Positions 16,872 to 27,340 of a DNA stretch of 64,000 nucleotides are shown here, piece by piece. A program made the translations under genes and the position numbers. Numbering within the stretch: position 1 is the stretch's first letter; every line of letters starts with the position of its first letter. Below the pieces are notes generated by a model, which worked only from the letters and a program-made list of their open reading frames with translations, was not told the DNA's origin and made no database searches. The stretch lies in NCBI RefSeq assembly GCF_000761155.1, contig NZ_CP009533.1, positions 992,001-1,056,000 on the forward strand, in the 5' to 3' direction. The stretch comes from Pseudomonas rhizosphaerae. GTDB taxonomy: Bacteria > Pseudomonadota > Gammaproteobacteria > Pseudomonadales > Pseudomonadaceae.

Positions 16872-18308
16872 ATGTCGATACCACGTTTCAAACCCTTTCT
16901 TTCACTGTTCGCGGCAGTGCTGATGCTGGGCCAGATCGCCAGCGTCCAGGCTGAAGCGCTGCCTGATTTCACGACCCTGGTCGAACAGGCTTCGCCCGCC
17001 GTGGTGAACATCAGTACCACGCAGAAACTGCCGGACCGCGGTGTGGCTGCCAGCCAGATGCCGGACCTGGAAGGCCTGCCGCCGATGTTCCGCGAGTTCT
17101 TCGAGCGCAACATGCCACGCGGCGGGCCGCGATCTCCGCAACGCGGCGATCGGCAGCGCGAAGCGCAATCGCTGGGTTCGGGTTTCATCGTCTCGGCCGA
17201 TGGCTACGTGCTGACCAACAACCACGTGATCGCCGACGCGGACGAGATCATCGTGCGTCTGTCCGACCGCAGCGAGCTCAAGGCCAAGCTGGTCGGCACC
17301 GATCCGCGGACCGACGTGGCGTTGCTGAAAATCGATGGCAAGAACCTGCCCACAGTGAAGCTGGGTGATTCCGCCAAGCTGAAAGTAGGCGAATGGGTAT
17401 TGGCCATTGGCTCGCCGTTCGGCTTCGATCATTCGGTTACCAAAGGCATCGTCAGCGCCAAGGGTCGTACGTTGCCCAACGACGCCTACGTGCCGTTCAT
17501 CCAGACCGACGTGGCCATCAACCCAGGCAACTCGGGCGGCCCGCTGTTCAACATGAACGGCGAGGTCGTGGGTATCAACTCGCAGATCTTCACCCGTTCC
17601 GGTGGTTTCATGGGTCTGTCCTTCGCCATTCCGATCGACGTGGCGCTGGATGTTTCGGATCAGCTCAAGAAAGACGGCAAGGTCAGCCGCGGCTGGTTGG
17701 GCGTGGTGATTCAGGAGGTCAACAAGGACCTGGCCGAGTCGTTCGGCTTGGACAAGCCGGCCGGCGCGCTGGTCGCACAAGTGCTCGAAGACGGCCCGGC
17801 GGCCAAGGGTGGCTTGCAGGTGGGCGATGTGATCCTGAGCATGAATGGCCAGCCGATCGATATGTCGGCGGACCTGCCGCATCTCGTGGGCGGTCTCAAG
17901 GCCGGTGCCAAGGCGAGCCTGGAAGTGATCCGTGAAGGCAAGCGTCGCACGGTCGATGTGACCGTCGGTGCGATGCCCGACGACGATCAGGACCTGGACG
18001 CCGGTGCCAAGGCGCAGACCGAGCGCAGCAGCAACCGCCTGGGCGTTTCGGTGGCGGAACTGACTGCCGAGCAGAAAAAGTCGCTGGAGCTCAAGGGCGG
18101 TGTGGTGATCAAGGAAGTGCAGGACGGTCCGGCGGCACTGATCGGCCTGCAGCCTGGCGATGTCATCACCCACCTGAACAACCAGGCCATCGAGTCGTCG
18201 AAGCAATTTGCCGACATCGCCAAGGGCTTGCCGAAGAACCGTTCGGTGTCCATGCGCGTGCTGCGTCAGGGGCGGGCGAGCTTCATTACCTTCAAGCTGG
18301 CCGAATAA
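16872..18308 (+). CDS. mucD: DegP/HtrA-family periplasmic serine protease MucD
   Basis: 478 residues starting MSIPRFKPF. The signal peptide ends near VQAEA (about 28). The trypsin-like domain has the full triad: His118 (TNNHVI), Asp148 (RTDVALL) and Ser221 (GNSGGP). Two PDZ domains follow at about 260-350 and 385-475. MucD degrades misfolded envelope proteins and dampens AlgU activation. GGGAG lies 5 bases before the ATG; a longer reading from 16803 has no signal peptide in register and is rejected. Confidence 0.95.
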   Translation: MSIPRFKPFLSLFAAVLMLGQIASVQAEALPDFTTLVEQASPAVVNISTTQKLPDRGVAASQMPDLEGLPPMFREFFERNMPRGGPRSPQRGDRQREAQSLGSGFIVSADGYVLTNNHVIADADEIIVRLSDRSELKAKLVGTDPRTDVALLKIDGKNLPTVKLGDSAKLKVGEWVLAIGSPFGFDHSVTKGIVSAKGRTLPNDAYVPFIQTDVAINPGNSGGPLFNMNGEVVGINSQIFTRSGGFMGLSFAIPIDVALDVSDQLKKDGKVSRGWLGVVIQEVNKDLAESFGLDKPAGALVAQVLEDGPAAKGGLQVGDVILSMNGQPIDMSADLPHLVGGLKAGAKASLEVIREGKRRTVDVTVGAMPDDDQDLDAGAKAQTERSSNRLGVSVAELTAEQKKSLELKGGVVIKEVQDGPAALIGLQPGDVITHLNNQAIESSKQFADIAKGLPKNRSVSMRVLRQGRASFITFKLAE

Positions 18309-18326
18309 GCTTGGGGTAGGTGAACG

Positions 18327-18353
18327 AAAGGCGACCTTCGGGTCGCCTTTTTT
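18327..18353 (+). terminator. rho-independent terminator of the algU-mucABD operon
   Basis: Stem aaaggcgacc / ggtcgccttt with a stable TTCG tetraloop followed by a T-run, about 20 bp after the mucD stop. Confidence 0.93.
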
Positions 18354-18371
18354 GTGATCGGTGGTGTGGCC

Positions 18372-18444
18372 TTCGCGGGCAGAGCCCCGCTCCCACAACC
18401 TTATGGAGTGCGCCGCTTTGTGGGAGCGGGACTCTGCCCGCGAA
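18372..18444. repeat. REP pair (REPIN-like inverted repeat)
   Basis: Inverted copies of the same REP family as at 6258, ttcgcgggcagagccccgc on the left and its near-complement tgtgggagcgggactctgcc on the right, with a 24-base spacer. One arm carries a single mismatch. Located between the muc terminator and lepA. Confidence 0.9.
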
Positions 18445-18560
18445 GACGTCGGCACTGCCACCCGTAACCCACCGGCTCCCACACCCGAACGTTATTCAGG
18501 TACAATTCCCGGCTATTTTTCGTTGGGCGTCCGGCCCGCAGCCTTTTTGAGTGTTGACCC

Positions 18561-20357
18561 GTGAGTGATTTGAGTCATATCCGCAATTTCTCCATCATCG
18601 CCCACATCGATCACGGCAAGTCGACCCTCGCCGATCGGTTCATCCAGATGTGCGGCGGCCTGGCCGACCGCGAAATGGAGGCCCAGGTCCTGGACTCCAT
18701 GGACCTGGAGCGTGAGCGCGGGATCACCATCAAGGCGCACAGCGTCACCCTGCACTACAAGGCGCAGGACGGCAAAACCTACCAGCTGAACTTCATCGAC
18801 ACCCCGGGCCACGTCGACTTCACCTATGAAGTCAGTCGCTCGCTGGCGGCCTGCGAAGGCGCGCTGCTGGTGGTCGATGCGGGGCAGGGCGTCGAAGCCC
18901 AGTCCGTGGCCAACTGCTACACGGCCATCGAGCAAGGCCTGGAAGTGATGCCGGTGCTGAACAAGATGGACCTGCCCCAGGCCGATCCGGACAAGGTCAA
19001 GGACGAGATCGAGAAGATCATCGGTATCGATGCCACCGACGCCGTGGCGTGCAGCGCCAAGAGCGGCATGGGCGTGATCGAGGTGCTCGAGCGCCTGGTG
19101 CATACCATTCCGGCGCCTACCGGCGACATTGATGCGCCTTTGCAGGCCTTGATCATCGATTCCTGGTTCGACAACTACCTGGGCGTCGTCTCGCTGGTAC
19201 GCGTGCGTCATGGCCGGGTGAAGAAGGGCGACAAGATTCTGGTCAAGTCCACCGGCAAGGTGCACCTGGTCGACAGCGTCGGTGTCTTCACCCCCAAGCA
19301 TACCGCAACGGCCGACCTGAAAGCTGGCGAAGTGGGCTTCATCATCGGCAGCATCAAGGACATTCACGGTGCGCCGGTCGGCGATACCCTGACCTTGAGC
19401 AGCACCCCTGACGTGCCAGTGCTGCCAGGTTTCAAGCGCATCCAGCCACAGGTCTACGCCGGCCTGTTCCCGGTCAGCTCGGAAGACTTCGAAGATTTCC
19501 GCGATGCCCTGCAGAAACTGACCCTCAACGACTCGTCGCTGCAGTACCTGCCGGAAAGCTCCGACGCCCTGGGCTTCGGCTTCCGCTGCGGTTTCCTGGG
19601 CATGCTGCACATGGAAATCATCCAGGAGCGCCTGGAGCGCGAGTACGACCTGGACCTGATCACCACGGCTCCGAGCGTGATCTTCGAAGTGGTCATGAAG
19701 ACCGGCGAAACCATTTATGTGGACAACCCGTCGAAGCTTCCGGATGTTTCATCTGTGGAAGACTTCCGCGAGCCGATCGTATCGGCGACTATTCTTGTGC
19801 CTCAAGAGCACCTGGGCAACGTCATTACCCTGTGCATCGAGAAACGCGGCGTGCAGCGCGACATGCAATTCCTTGGCAGCCAGGTTCAGGTTCGCTACGA
19901 CCTGCCGATGAACGAAGTGGTGCTGGACTTCTTCGACCGCCTGAAATCCACCAGCCGCGGCTATGCCTCGCTGGACTACCATTTCGAGCGGTACCAGTCG
20001 GCCAACCTGGTCAAACTGGATGTGTTGATCAACGGCGACAAGGTCGATGCCCTGGCGCTGATCGTGCACCGCGACAACGCGGCCTACAAAGGCCGTGCAT
20101 TGACCGAGAAGATGAAGGAGCTGATCCCTCGGCAGATGTTCGATGTGGCAATCCAGGCCGCCATTGGCGGGCAGGTGATCGCGCGGACCACTGTCAAGGC
20201 GCTCAGAAAGAACGTACTGGCCAAGTGTTACGGCGGCGACGTGAGCCGTAAGCGCAAGCTGTTGGAGAAACAGAAGGCCGGTAAGAAACGCATGAAGCAG
20301 GTCGGCAACGTGGAAATTCCACAGGAAGCCTTCCTTGCTGTGCTCAGGTTGGAATAA
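18561..20357 (+). CDS. lepA: elongation factor 4 (LepA), back-translocating GTPase
   Basis: 598 residues, GTG start. The G domain has G1 HIDHGKST, G3 DTPGH and G4 NKMD. Domains II, III and V follow, and the LepA-specific C-terminal domain ends with basic [16 protein letters not shown]. LepA acts on the ribosome in translation and subunit biogenesis. It lies 9 bp upstream of lepB, the classical lepA-lepB operon. Confidence 0.97.
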   Translation: MSDLSHIRNFSIIAHIDHGKSTLADRFIQMCGGLADREMEAQVLDSMDLERERGITIKAHSVTLHYKAQDGKTYQLNFIDTPGHVDFTYEVSRSLAACEGALLVVDAGQGVEAQSVANCYTAIEQGLEVMPVLNKMDLPQADPDKVKDEIEKIIGIDATDAVACSAKSGMGVIEVLERLVHTIPAPTGDIDAPLQALIIDSWFDNYLGVVSLVRVRHGRVKKGDKILVKSTGKVHLVDSVGVFTPKHTATADLKAGEVGFIIGSIKDIHGAPVGDTLTLSSTPDVPVLPGFKRIQPQVYAGLFPVSSEDFEDFRDALQKLTLNDSSLQYLPESSDALGFGFRCGFLGMLHMEIIQERLEREYDLDLITTAPSVIFEVVMKTGETIYVDNPSKLPDVSSVEDFREPIVSATILVPQEHLGNVITLCIEKRGVQRDMQFLGSQVQVRYDLPMNEVVLDFFDRLKSTSRGYASLDYHFERYQSANLVKLDVLINGDKVDALALIVHRDNAAYKGRALTEKMKELIPRQMFDVAIQAAIGGQVIARTTVKALRKNVLAKCYGGDVSRKRKLLEKQKAGKKRMKQVGNVEIPQEAFLAVLRLE

Positions 20358-20366
20358 TCGAGTCCT

Positions 20367-21221
20367 ATGTCCCTAAATTTCCCGCTGTTGTTGGTTATCG
20401 CCGTAGCCGTTTGCGGTCTGCTGGCCTTGCTTGATCTGGTCTTCCTGGCGCCGCGGCGCCGGGCTGCGATCGCCAACTACGAGGGCAGCGTCAGCCAGCC
20501 CGAGCCGTCGGTGGTCGAGCGCCTGGACAAGGAACCGCTGCTGGTCGAATACGGCAAGTCGTTCTTTCCAGTGCTGTTCATCGTGCTGGTGTTGCGCTCG
20601 TTCCTGGTTGAGCCGTTCCAGATCCCCTCGGGTTCGATGATCCCGACCCTGGAAGTGGGCGACTTCATTCTGGTCAACAAGTTTTCCTACGGTATTCGCC
20701 TGCCGGTGGTGGACAAGAAGATCATCGAGGTCAACGACCCCAAGCGCGGCGACGTCATGGTGTTCCGCTACCCCAGCGACCCCAACGTCAACTACATCAA
20801 GCGCGTGATCGGCTTGCCCGGCGACCGCATCCGCTACTCCTCGGACAAGCAGCTGTACGTCAACGGCGAACTGATCGCCCGGCAACTGGTTGGCAGCGAG
20901 CCCGGCAGCCTGGGCAGCGCCGAGCTGTACAAGGAAAAGCTGGGTGAGGTCGAGCACGTGATCCGTCAGGAGATGTCTCGTTACCGTGCGCCGCCCGACA
21001 GCCAGTGGACGGTGCCCGCCGGGCACTATTTCATGATGGGCGACAACCGCGACAACTCCAACGACAGTCGCTACTGGGATGACCCCTCGATTCCCAAGGA
21101 ACTGTTGGGCATGGTCCCCGACCAGAACATCGTCGGCAAGGCCTTTGCCATCTGGATGAGCTGGCCCGAACCCAAGCTCAGCCACTTGCCCAACTTCTCG
21201 CGAGTCGGGCTGATCAAGTAG
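20367..21221 (+). CDS. lepB: signal peptidase I
   Basis: 284 residues. Two N-terminal membrane segments (about 5-27 and 63-80) are followed by the periplasmic catalytic domain. The nucleophile is Ser90 in IPSGSM and the general base is Lys145 in YIKRVIGLPGD; the MGDNRDNSNDSR box is near 225. It removes signal peptides from exported proteins at the inner membrane. A 24-nt perfect palindrome follows the stop. Confidence 0.96.
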   Translation: MSLNFPLLLVIAVAVCGLLALLDLVFLAPRRRAAIANYEGSVSQPEPSVVERLDKEPLLVEYGKSFFPVLFIVLVLRSFLVEPFQIPSGSMIPTLEVGDFILVNKFSYGIRLPVVDKKIIEVNDPKRGDVMVFRYPSDPNVNYIKRVIGLPGDRIRYSSDKQLYVNGELIARQLVGSEPGSLGSAELYKEKLGEVEHVIRQEMSRYRAPPDSQWTVPAGHYFMMGDNRDNSNDSRYWDDPSIPKELLGMVPDQNIVGKAFAIWMSWPEPKLSHLPNFSRVGLIK

Positions 21222-21227
21222 CGCCCC

Positions 21228-21251
21228 CGGCGCCGTCCATGGACGGCGCCG
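21228..21251 (+). terminator. perfect palindrome after lepB (attenuator or processing hairpin)
   Basis: cggcgccgtcca / tggacggcgccg is a 24-nt perfect inverted repeat without a loop, 6 bp after the lepB stop and followed by actgtttt. A short U-tract could allow partial termination. It could equally be an mRNA processing hairpin before DUF4845-rnc. Confidence 0.5.
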
Positions 21252-21273
21252 ACTGTTTTCCGAGGTGTCCGGC

Positions 21274-21651
21274 ATGAACGCAATGAAGTCTCAGCAAGGC
21301 ATGTCCATCGTCGGCTGGTTGCTGACCCTGGCGGTGGTCGCGTTCGTGGCGAGTACGGCATTCAAGCTGGTGCCGCACTACATGGATAACCGGACCCTTA
21401 CCCAAGCCATCGAATCGGTCGGTGCCGACAAGTCCACCCGAATCGATACGGTGGGTGAATTTTATGGCCACGTCAGCCGGGCCATGCAGGTCAACAATAT
21501 TCAGGATCTGGATTTGAACAAGGTTTTGAGCGTCACCGATGCGGGCAATGTGTTTCAGGCCCACCTCAAGTATGAAAAGCGTGAGCCACTGATCCAGAAT
21601 CTGGACGTGGTAGTGAAGTTCGATCGTCAGTTCAGCGTGGTCAAGCCGTGA
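21274..21651 (+). CDS. DUF4845 domain membrane protein
   Basis: About 125 residues starting [15 protein letters not shown]. One pilin-like N-terminal membrane segment (about 12-30) precedes a small extracytoplasmic domain. This conserved protein lies between lepB and rnc in pseudomonads (equivalent to PA0769); its function is unknown. GAGGTG lies 7 bases before the ATG at 21274. Its stop overlaps the GTG start of rnc (gTGA). Confidence 0.85.
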   Translation: MNAMKSQQGMSIVGWLLTLAVVAFVASTAFKLVPHYMDNRTLTQAIESVGADKSTRIDTVGEFYGHVSRAMQVNNIQDLDLNKVLSVTDAGNVFQAHLKYEKREPLIQNLDVVVKFDRQFSVVKP

Positions 21652-22337
21652 CCGCTTCCCTGGATCGCCTCGAACGCCAGCTGGGCTACACTTTCAAGGA
21701 CCAGGACCTGATGGTGCTGGCACTGACCCATCGCAGCTTCGCCGGGCGCAACAACGAGCGCCTCGAGTTCCTGGGCGATGCCATCCTCAACTTCGTCGCC
21801 GGCGAAGCGCTGTTCGAGCGCTTTCCGCAAGCCCGTGAAGGCCAGCTTTCACGGCTGCGCGCGCGTCTGGTCAAGGGCGAAACCTTGGCCATATTGGCCC
21901 GTGGCTTCGATCTGGGCGATTATCTGCGCCTGGGCTCGGGGGAGTTGAAGAGTGGCGGTTTTCGCCGCGAATCGATCCTGGCCGATGCCCTCGAGGCCTT
22001 GATTGGCGCGATCTATCTGGACGCGGGCATGGACGCGGCGCGCGACCGCGTGCTGGCGTGGCTGGAAGGTCAGTTCGAAGGGCTGACCCTGGTCGATACC
22101 AACAAAGATCCCAAGACCCGCCTGCAGGAGTTTCTGCAGTCGCGCGGTGCTGAACTGCCGCGCTATGAAGTGGTGGATATCCAGGGTGACCCGCACTGCC
22201 GACAGTTTTTCGTCGAGTGTGAAGTCGTCCTTCTGAATGAGAAAAGCCGGGGCCAGGGCGTCAGCCGTCGCATCGCCGAACAGGTGGCCGCCGCGTCTGC
22301 CCTGATCGCCCTGGGCGTGGAGAATGGCAATGACTGA
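21648..22337 (+). CDS. rnc: ribonuclease III
   Basis: 229 residues. The RNase III domain has the signature [11 protein letters not shown] near 37-47 and the downstream acidic residues in [16 protein letters not shown] near 110. A C-terminal double-stranded RNA-binding domain starts about 155. It cleaves dsRNA in rRNA maturation and mRNA decay. The GTG start overlaps the preceding stop and the 3' end overlaps era by 8 bp, giving coupled rnc-era-recO-pdxJ order. Confidence 0.96.
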   Translation: MTASLDRLERQLGYTFKDQDLMVLALTHRSFAGRNNERLEFLGDAILNFVAGEALFERFPQAREGQLSRLRARLVKGETLAILARGFDLGDYLRLGSGELKSGGFRRESILADALEALIGAIYLDAGMDAARDRVLAWLEGQFEGLTLVDTNKDPKTRLQEFLQSRGAELPRYEVVDIQGDPHCRQFFVECEVVLLNEKSRGQGVSRRIAEQVAAASALIALGVENGND

Positions 22338-23232
22338 TGCACCCGTTACCCGTTGTGGCTATGTAGCCATCGTTGGCCGCCCGAATGTCGGCAAGTCGAC
22401 GCTGCTCAACCACATTCTGGGGCAGAAGCTGGCGATCACGTCGCGCAAGCCGCAGACCACCCGCCACAATATGCTGGGCATCAAGACCGAAGGCGAGATC
22501 CAGGCCGTCTACGTAGACACCCCCGGCATGCACAAGGGCAACGAGAAGGCCCTGAACCGCTACATGAACAAGACCGCCTCGGCGGCGTTGAAAGACGTCG
22601 ACGTGGTGATTTTCGTGGTCGACCGCACCAAATGGACGGACGAAGACCAACTGGTACTGGAGCGCGTGCAGTACGTGCAGGGCCCGGTGATACTGGCGAT
22701 CAACAAGACTGACCGCATCGAGGACAAGGCTGACCTGATGCCGCACCTGGCCTGGCTGCAGGAACAGTTGCCGAACGCCGAGATCGTGCCCATTTCCGCA
22801 CAGCAGGGGCACAATCTGGACGCGCTGGAAAAAGTGATCGCCGGGCATCTGCCGGAGAACAAGCATTTCTTCCCGGAAGACCAGATCACCGACCGCAGTA
22901 GCCGCTTCCTGGCCGCCGAACTGGTGCGCGAGAAGATCATGCGCCAGCTGGGTGCGGAGCTGCCGTACCAGATCACCGTCGAGATCGAAGAGTTCAAGCA
23001 GCAGGGCAAGACTCTGCACATACATGCGTTGATCCTGGTCGAGCGCGATGGTCAGAAGAAGATCATCATTGGCGACAAGGGCGAGCGCATCAAGCGTATC
23101 GGCATGGAAGCGCGCAAGGACATGGAAGTGCTGTTCGACTCCAAGGTCATGCTCAACCTGTGGGTGAAGGTGAAGGGCGGCTGGTCCGATGACGAGCGGG
23201 CCCTGCGTTCGCTGGGGTATAACGACCAGTAA
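22330..23232 (+). CDS. era: GTPase Era
   Basis: 300 residues from the second ATG ([16 protein letters not shown]). G1 [10 protein letters not shown]3 DTPGM and G4 NKTD are present. A C-terminal KH domain has the [13 protein letters not shown] segment near 245. Era binds the 3' end of 16S rRNA in 30S maturation. The second ATG is favoured because GGAG is about 7 bases before it; starting at 22324 would add two residues only. Confidence 0.96.
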   Translation: MTDAPVTRCGYVAIVGRPNVGKSTLLNHILGQKLAITSRKPQTTRHNMLGIKTEGEIQAVYVDTPGMHKGNEKALNRYMNKTASAALKDVDVVIFVVDRTKWTDEDQLVLERVQYVQGPVILAINKTDRIEDKADLMPHLAWLQEQLPNAEIVPISAQQGHNLDALEKVIAGHLPENKHFFPEDQITDRSSRFLAAELVREKIMRQLGAELPYQITVEIEEFKQQGKTLHIHALILVERDGQKKIIIGDKGERIKRIGMEARKDMEVLFDSKVMLNLWVKVKGGWSDDERALRSLGYNDQ

Positions 23233-23252
23233 TTCCGCACCGCGAGCGATCC

Positions 23253-23345
23253 CCTGTAGCAGCGGCGCAAGCCGCGTCAAAGGGCGCAGCAGATCTTCTG
23301 TTCGTTCGCGTGGGTTCGTGACGCGGCTTGCGCCGCTGCTACAGG
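23253..23345. repeat. inverted repeat of a second REP-like family between era and recO
   Basis: cctgtagcagcggcgcaagccgcgtca at the left and its reverse complement tgacgcggcttgcgccgctgctacagg at the right, about 39 bases apart. The sequence is unrelated to the tgtgggagcggg REP family elsewhere in the window. Confidence 0.85.
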
Positions 23346-23357
23346 TTTGCGTAAGTC

Positions 23358-24044
23358 ATGTCCAATCCCCCAACGCCACAACCCGCCTACGTCCTGCACT
23401 CGCGTGCCTACCGCGAAACCAGCGCCCTGGTCGACTTCCTCACCCCCCAGGGCCGACTGCGGGCCGTGCTGCGCAATGCGCGTGGCAAGGCTGGCACCCT
23501 GGCGCGGCCTTTCGTGCCACTGGAAGTCGAGTTTCGCGGCAGGGGCGAGCTCAAGAACGTCTCGCGCATGGAGTCTGCCGGCGTGGCCGTGTGGATGCTC
23601 GGTGACGCGCTGTTCAGCGGCTTGTACCTCAACGAACTGATCATTCGCCTGTTGCCCAGCGAAGACCCTCACCCACATCTGTTCGAGCACTATGCCGCCA
23701 CCTTGCAAGCGCTCGCCGCAGGGCGGCCTCTGGAGCCGCTGTTGCGCTCGTTCGAGTGGCGCCTGCTGGACCAGCTCGGCTATGGCTTCGCCCTGGACGT
23801 GGACGTCATGGGTGACCCGGTGGCAACCGATGGTTTGTACCGCTTACTAGTCGACGCGGGGCTGGAGCGAGTCGAGTTGTTGCAACCTGGGCTGTTTCAG
23901 GGCGCCGAATTACTTGCCATGGCCCAGGCCAGTTGGGAAACGCCGGGTGCGCTGGCCGCCGCCAAGCGCCTGATGCGCCAGGCCTTGGCCGTGCACCTGG
24001 GCGGTCGCCCGTTGGTCAGCCGTGAGCTGTTTCGCAAGCCCTGA
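23358..24044 (+). CDS. recO: DNA repair protein RecO
   Basis: 228 residues. The N-terminal OB fold starts [21 protein letters not shown], and the helical C-terminal part carries the typical [15 protein letters not shown] stretch near 132. No zinc-finger cysteines are seen, as usual in gammaproteobacteria. RecO anneals SSB-coated DNA and loads RecA with RecR in the RecFOR pathway. It lies between era and pdxJ as in P. aeruginosa. Confidence 0.94.
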   Translation: MSNPPTPQPAYVLHSRAYRETSALVDFLTPQGRLRAVLRNARGKAGTLARPFVPLEVEFRGRGELKNVSRMESAGVAVWMLGDALFSGLYLNELIIRLLPSEDPHPHLFEHYAATLQALAAGRPLEPLLRSFEWRLLDQLGYGFALDVDVMGDPVATDGLYRLLVDAGLERVELLQPGLFQGAELLAMAQASWETPGALAAAKRLMRQALAVHLGGRPLVSRELFRKP

Positions 24045-24086
24045 GCACCACGTATGCTGTGGGCCTGGATTTTTCGGAGAGTTCTC

Positions 24087-24830
24087 GTGGATACCTGTAA
24101 CCGCATTCTGTTGGGCGTCAACATCGATCACGTGGCCACCTTGCGCCAGGCCCGTGGCACGCGCTATCCCGACCCGGTCAAGGCCGCGCTCGACGCCGAG
24201 GAAGCGGGGGCCGACGGCATCACCGTGCACCTGCGCGAAGACCGCCGGCACATCCAGCCGCGCGATGTGCTGCTGCTCAAGGACGTCTTGCAGACCCGCA
24301 TGAATTTCGAAATGGGCGTGACCGAGGCAATGCTGACCTTCGCCGAGCAGATTCGCCCGGCCCATGTGTGCCTGGTGCCCGAAACCCGCGAAGAGCTGAC
24401 CACCGAAGGCGGCCTGGACGTCGCTGGCCAGGAAGCCAAGATCAAGGCCGCCGTCGAGCGCCTGAGCAAGCTGGGTTGCGAAGTGTCATTGTTCATCGAT
24501 GCCGACGAACGCCAGATCGAAGCCTCGAAACGGGTCGGCGCTCCGGCGATCGAACTGCACACTGGCCGTTACGCCGACGCTCAGACCCCGACCGAAGTCG
24601 CCGATGAGCTGCAGCGTATCGTCGACGGCGTCGGCTTCGGCTTGGGGCAGGGCTTGATCGTCAATGCCGGCCATGGCCTGCACTATCACAACGTTCAAGC
24701 GGTAGCGGCGATTCGCGGTGTGAACGAGTTGAACATCGGTCACGCGCTGGTCGCCCACGCACTGTTCGTGGGGTTCAAGGCGGCAGTGGCAGAGATGAAG
24801 GCGTTGATCCAGGCGGCCAGCAGGGCCTAA
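24087..24830 (+). CDS. pdxJ: pyridoxine 5'-phosphate synthase
   Basis: 247 residues from the GTG giving [25 protein letters not shown]-barrel enzyme with motifs [14 protein letters not shown] near 48 and [12 protein letters not shown] near 195. It condenses 1-deoxyxylulose 5-phosphate with aminoacetone phosphate to form pyridoxine phosphate. GGAGAG lies 6 bases before the GTG; an in-frame ATG at 24054 lacks a site and adds unrelated sequence. The 3' end overlaps the convergent M20 hydrolase by 4 bp. Confidence 0.96.
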   Translation: MDTCNRILLGVNIDHVATLRQARGTRYPDPVKAALDAEEAGADGITVHLREDRRHIQPRDVLLLKDVLQTRMNFEMGVTEAMLTFAEQIRPAHVCLVPETREELTTEGGLDVAGQEAKIKAAVERLSKLGCEVSLFIDADERQIEASKRVGAPAIELHTGRYADAQTPTEVADELQRIVDGVGFGLGQGLIVNAGHGLHYHNVQAVAAIRGVNELNIGHALVAHALFVGFKAAVAEMKALIQAASRA

Positions 24831-26014
24831 TCATCTGCGGCATGCAGATAGCTTTCCACAAGGTTTACCCAGCAAGCGGCGCCGATGGGGATGACCGCGT
24901 CATTGAAGTCGTACCGATCGTTGTGAACCGAACAGCCGTTGAACGAACCGGTGCCATTGCCCAGCACGAAGTAGCAGCCTGGACGCTCGTTGAGCATCCA
25001 GGCAAAATCCTCGCTGCCCATCAGCCGTACCGGCATGCGCTCCAGCACGTTTTCCGCACCCAGCACCGAGCACGCTGACGCATACAGCCGCTGTGTTTCG
25101 GCAGGCGTATTGACCAGAACTGGCGCCAACAGTGTGTACTCGATGATCGCTTCGACCCCGAAACTGGCAGCTTGCCCGTGGACGATTTCGCGGATTCGCC
25201 TCTCGACCCTGTCCCGCACGGCGGGATCGGCCGTGCGGACGCTCAGCATCAAGGTGGCCGTCTCCGGAATAATGTTGTACACGGTACCTGCGTTGACCTT
25301 GCCGACGCTCAGCACCGCTGCATCACTGGTAGAAAGATTGCGTGAGATGACCGTCTGTAGCGCGGTGATGATCCCTGCCAAGGCCGGGATCGGGTCAATG
25401 GCACGTTCGGGCATGGCGCCATGCCCGCCGCGCCCGACCAATGTGATGAGCACCTGCTCGGATGACGCCATGAATTCGCCTTGCTGAACTACGGCCTGGC
25501 CCACCGGCAGGCCGGGCATGTTGTGCAGGGCATACACCGCATCGCAGGGGAACCGATCGAACAGGCCGGCTTCGATCATCGAGCGGGCGCCGGTCAAACC
25601 CTCTTCATCAGGCTGGAAGATAACGTGCAGTGTGCCCTGGAATTGGCCGTGCCAGGCCAGGTGCTCAGCCGCGGCCAACAGGGTTGCGGTATGGCCGTCA
25701 TGACCGCAGGCGTGCATGCGGCCGGGGTGCTGGCTGGCCCAGGGCAATCCGGTGTTTTCGGTAATGGGCAGGGCGTCCATGTCGGCGCGGATGCCCAGGC
25801 TGCGTCCCGCACTGCCACGTCTGAGCACGCCTACCACGCCCTGACCGACGTCCCTGTGCACTTCATAGCCCCAGGCGCGCAAGCGGTCAGCCACCAATGT
25901 GGCGGTGTGACGTGTTTGGGTACCCAGTTCGGGGTGTCGGTGAATTTCCCGACGCAATTCGGCGAAGCGCGGCGCGCTGTTTTCCAATTCGGGGTAGATC
26001 GTCGCGTTACTCAT
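24827..26014 (-). CDS. M20 family amidohydrolase (hippurate/N-acyl-amino-acid hydrolase-like)
   Basis: 395 residues. The metal-binding motifs of the M20D subfamily are present: RADMDALPI near 76-84, HACGHDGH at 101-108 (Cys103, His105) and QPDEEG near 137. The dimerisation domain lies at about 185-300. Members hydrolyse N-acyl or N-benzoyl amino acids. The MFS gene 24 bp upstream suggests uptake and hydrolysis of an external amide-linked compound; the substrate cannot be read from sequence. AAGGAGAGG precedes the start, with an A-rich possible CA motif upstream. Confidence 0.88.
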   Translation of the reverse strand: MSNATIYPELENSAPRFAELRREIHRHPELGTQTRHTATLVADRLRAWGYEVHRDVGQGVVGVLRRGSAGRSLGIRADMDALPITENTGLPWASQHPGRMHACGHDGHTATLLAAAEHLAWHGQFQGTLHVIFQPDEEGLTGARSMIEAGLFDRFPCDAVYALHNMPGLPVGQAVVQQGEFMASSEQVLITLVGRGGHGAMPERAIDPIPALAGIITALQTVISRNLSTSDAAVLSVGKVNAGTVYNIIPETATLMLSVRTADPAVRDRVERRIREIVHGQAASFGVEAIIEYTLLAPVLVNTPAETQRLYASACSVLGAENVLERMPVRLMGSEDFAWMLNERPGCYFVLGNGTGSFNGCSVHNDRYDFNDAVIPIGAACWVNLVESYLHAADD

Positions 26015-26028
26015 GTGCCTCTCCTTTT

Positions 26029-26036
26029 TTGTTCTT
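26029..26036 (-). promoter_or_regulatory. candidate Hfq/Crc CA motif before the amidohydrolase
   Basis: On the gene strand AACAAGAACAAAAAAGGAG precedes the ATG. AAGAACAA fits AAnAAnAA and lies just upstream of the Shine-Dalgarno, in the 24-bp gap after the MFS gene. Motif match only. Confidence 0.45.
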
Positions 26037-26038
26037 GT

Positions 26039-27340
26039 TCAGTCACGGCCGGGATGTTCTGGAAACCAACGCAGGACGCACAGGGCCAAGGTGACAGCAG
26101 CCGTCAGATACAGGGCTGGCGTTAGCGGGTTGCCGGTCATACCGATCAGCCAAGTCACCAGCAAAGGTGAAAAGCCACCGAACAGCGTCACGCCGAAGCT
26201 GTACATGATCGACAGGCCGGTGACCCTTTGGTCTCGAGGGAAAGCCTCCATCAGCATGGCCATGCTCGGTGCCAGGCCTATGGCCAGCGGTAGAATCAGC
26301 AAGGTGATGGCCAGGACGCACAGCAGCGTGTTTTCCTGACTCAGCAGGATGAAGGACGGGTACACGGTCAGCATGGCCAGAGCCGTGACGGCATAGAGCA
26401 ATGGCTTGCGACGCGTGAAGCGGTCCGCATACCGGCCGGCAATGGGCGTGATGACGGCCAGCAATGCACTGGCCAGGGCAACCAGGGCAAATCCGAAGCT
26501 CTGCGGCCGCCCCAGGGTTTGTGTCAGGTAGGTAGGCATGTAGTAGACCACCATGTACATCGTCACGGTGGGCGCGGCCATCCAGCCCATGCCCATGGCC
26601 AGGGTGCGGCCATGGGTACGCAGTAGCTGCGCCAGGGAGCAGGCCGTAGCCGTGGCCGTGTGCGTTTCGTTCAGGTGCTGGCGGATGTACCATCCCACCG
26701 GACCGATCAGCAGGCCGATCACGAACGGCACTCGCCACCCCCAACTGAGCAGTGATTCGTGGCTCAGGCTGCTGGTCAGAAGCAAACCCGTGCCCGCACC
26801 CAATAATGCTGCGGCGCCTTGACTGGCGCCCTGCCAACTGACCATGAAGCAGCGGTGGTCGGCGCGTCCCGACTCCATGAGAAAGGCCGAGGCACAGCCC
26901 ACCTCGCCGCCCACCGATAGCCCTTGCAATAGCCGGGCGACCACCAGCAGGACACTGGCGCTGATACCGATGCTGGCGTAGGTCGGGGTGAACGCGATGA
27001 TGCCGGTGCCCAGTGTCATCAGCGCGATGGTCAGCGACAATGCGGCCTTGCGTCCGCGACGATCGGCGACCCGTCCGATCAGCAGCGCGCCCAGGGGGCG
27101 CATGACGAAGCCGACCGCAAACGTGGCCAGGGACATCAGCAACGATGCCACAGCCGAACCACTGGGGAAGAAAAGCTGACCGATAATGACCGCGAAGAAG
27201 CTGTAGACGGTGAAGTCATAGATTTCCAGGCCATTGCCCAGGGATGACGCAAAAATCACCCGTCGCATCTGCGGTGACGCCGGCTGCCGTATGGCATGGC
27301 TGGGAAGAGCAGGCGAGTCGCTGGCAGAAGTGCTGTTCAT
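26039..27340 (-). CDS. MFS transporter, metabolite:H+ symporter family
   Basis: 433 residues starting MNSTSASDS. It has about 12 membrane segments. Typical MHS features are the N-terminal SLGNGLEIYDFTVYSF segment near 35, the GRVADRRGRKAAL loop-2/3 motif near 95 and GGEVGCASAFLMES near 150. Such transporters take up organic acids or betaine-like compounds with protons. Transcribed with the M20 hydrolase. Starting at 27409 would add about 23 residues without a site and is rejected. Confidence 0.88.
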   Translation of the reverse strand: MNSTSASDSPALPSHAIRQPASPQMRRVIFASSLGNGLEIYDFTVYSFFAVIIGQLFFPSGSAVASLLMSLATFAVGFVMRPLGALLIGRVADRRGRKAALSLTIALMTLGTGIIAFTPTYASIGISASVLLVVARLLQGLSVGGEVGCASAFLMESGRADHRCFMVSWQGASQGAAALLGAGTGLLLTSSLSHESLLSWGWRVPFVIGLLIGPVGWYIRQHLNETHTATATACSLAQLLRTHGRTLAMGMGWMAAPTVTMYMVVYYMPTYLTQTLGRPQSFGFALVALASALLAVITPIAGRYADRFTRRKPLLYAVTALAMLTVYPSFILLSQENTLLCVLAITLLILPLAIGLAPSMAMLMEAFPRDQRVTGLSIMYSFGVTLFGGFSPLLVTWLIGMTGNPLTPALYLTAAVTLALCVLRWFPEHPGRD

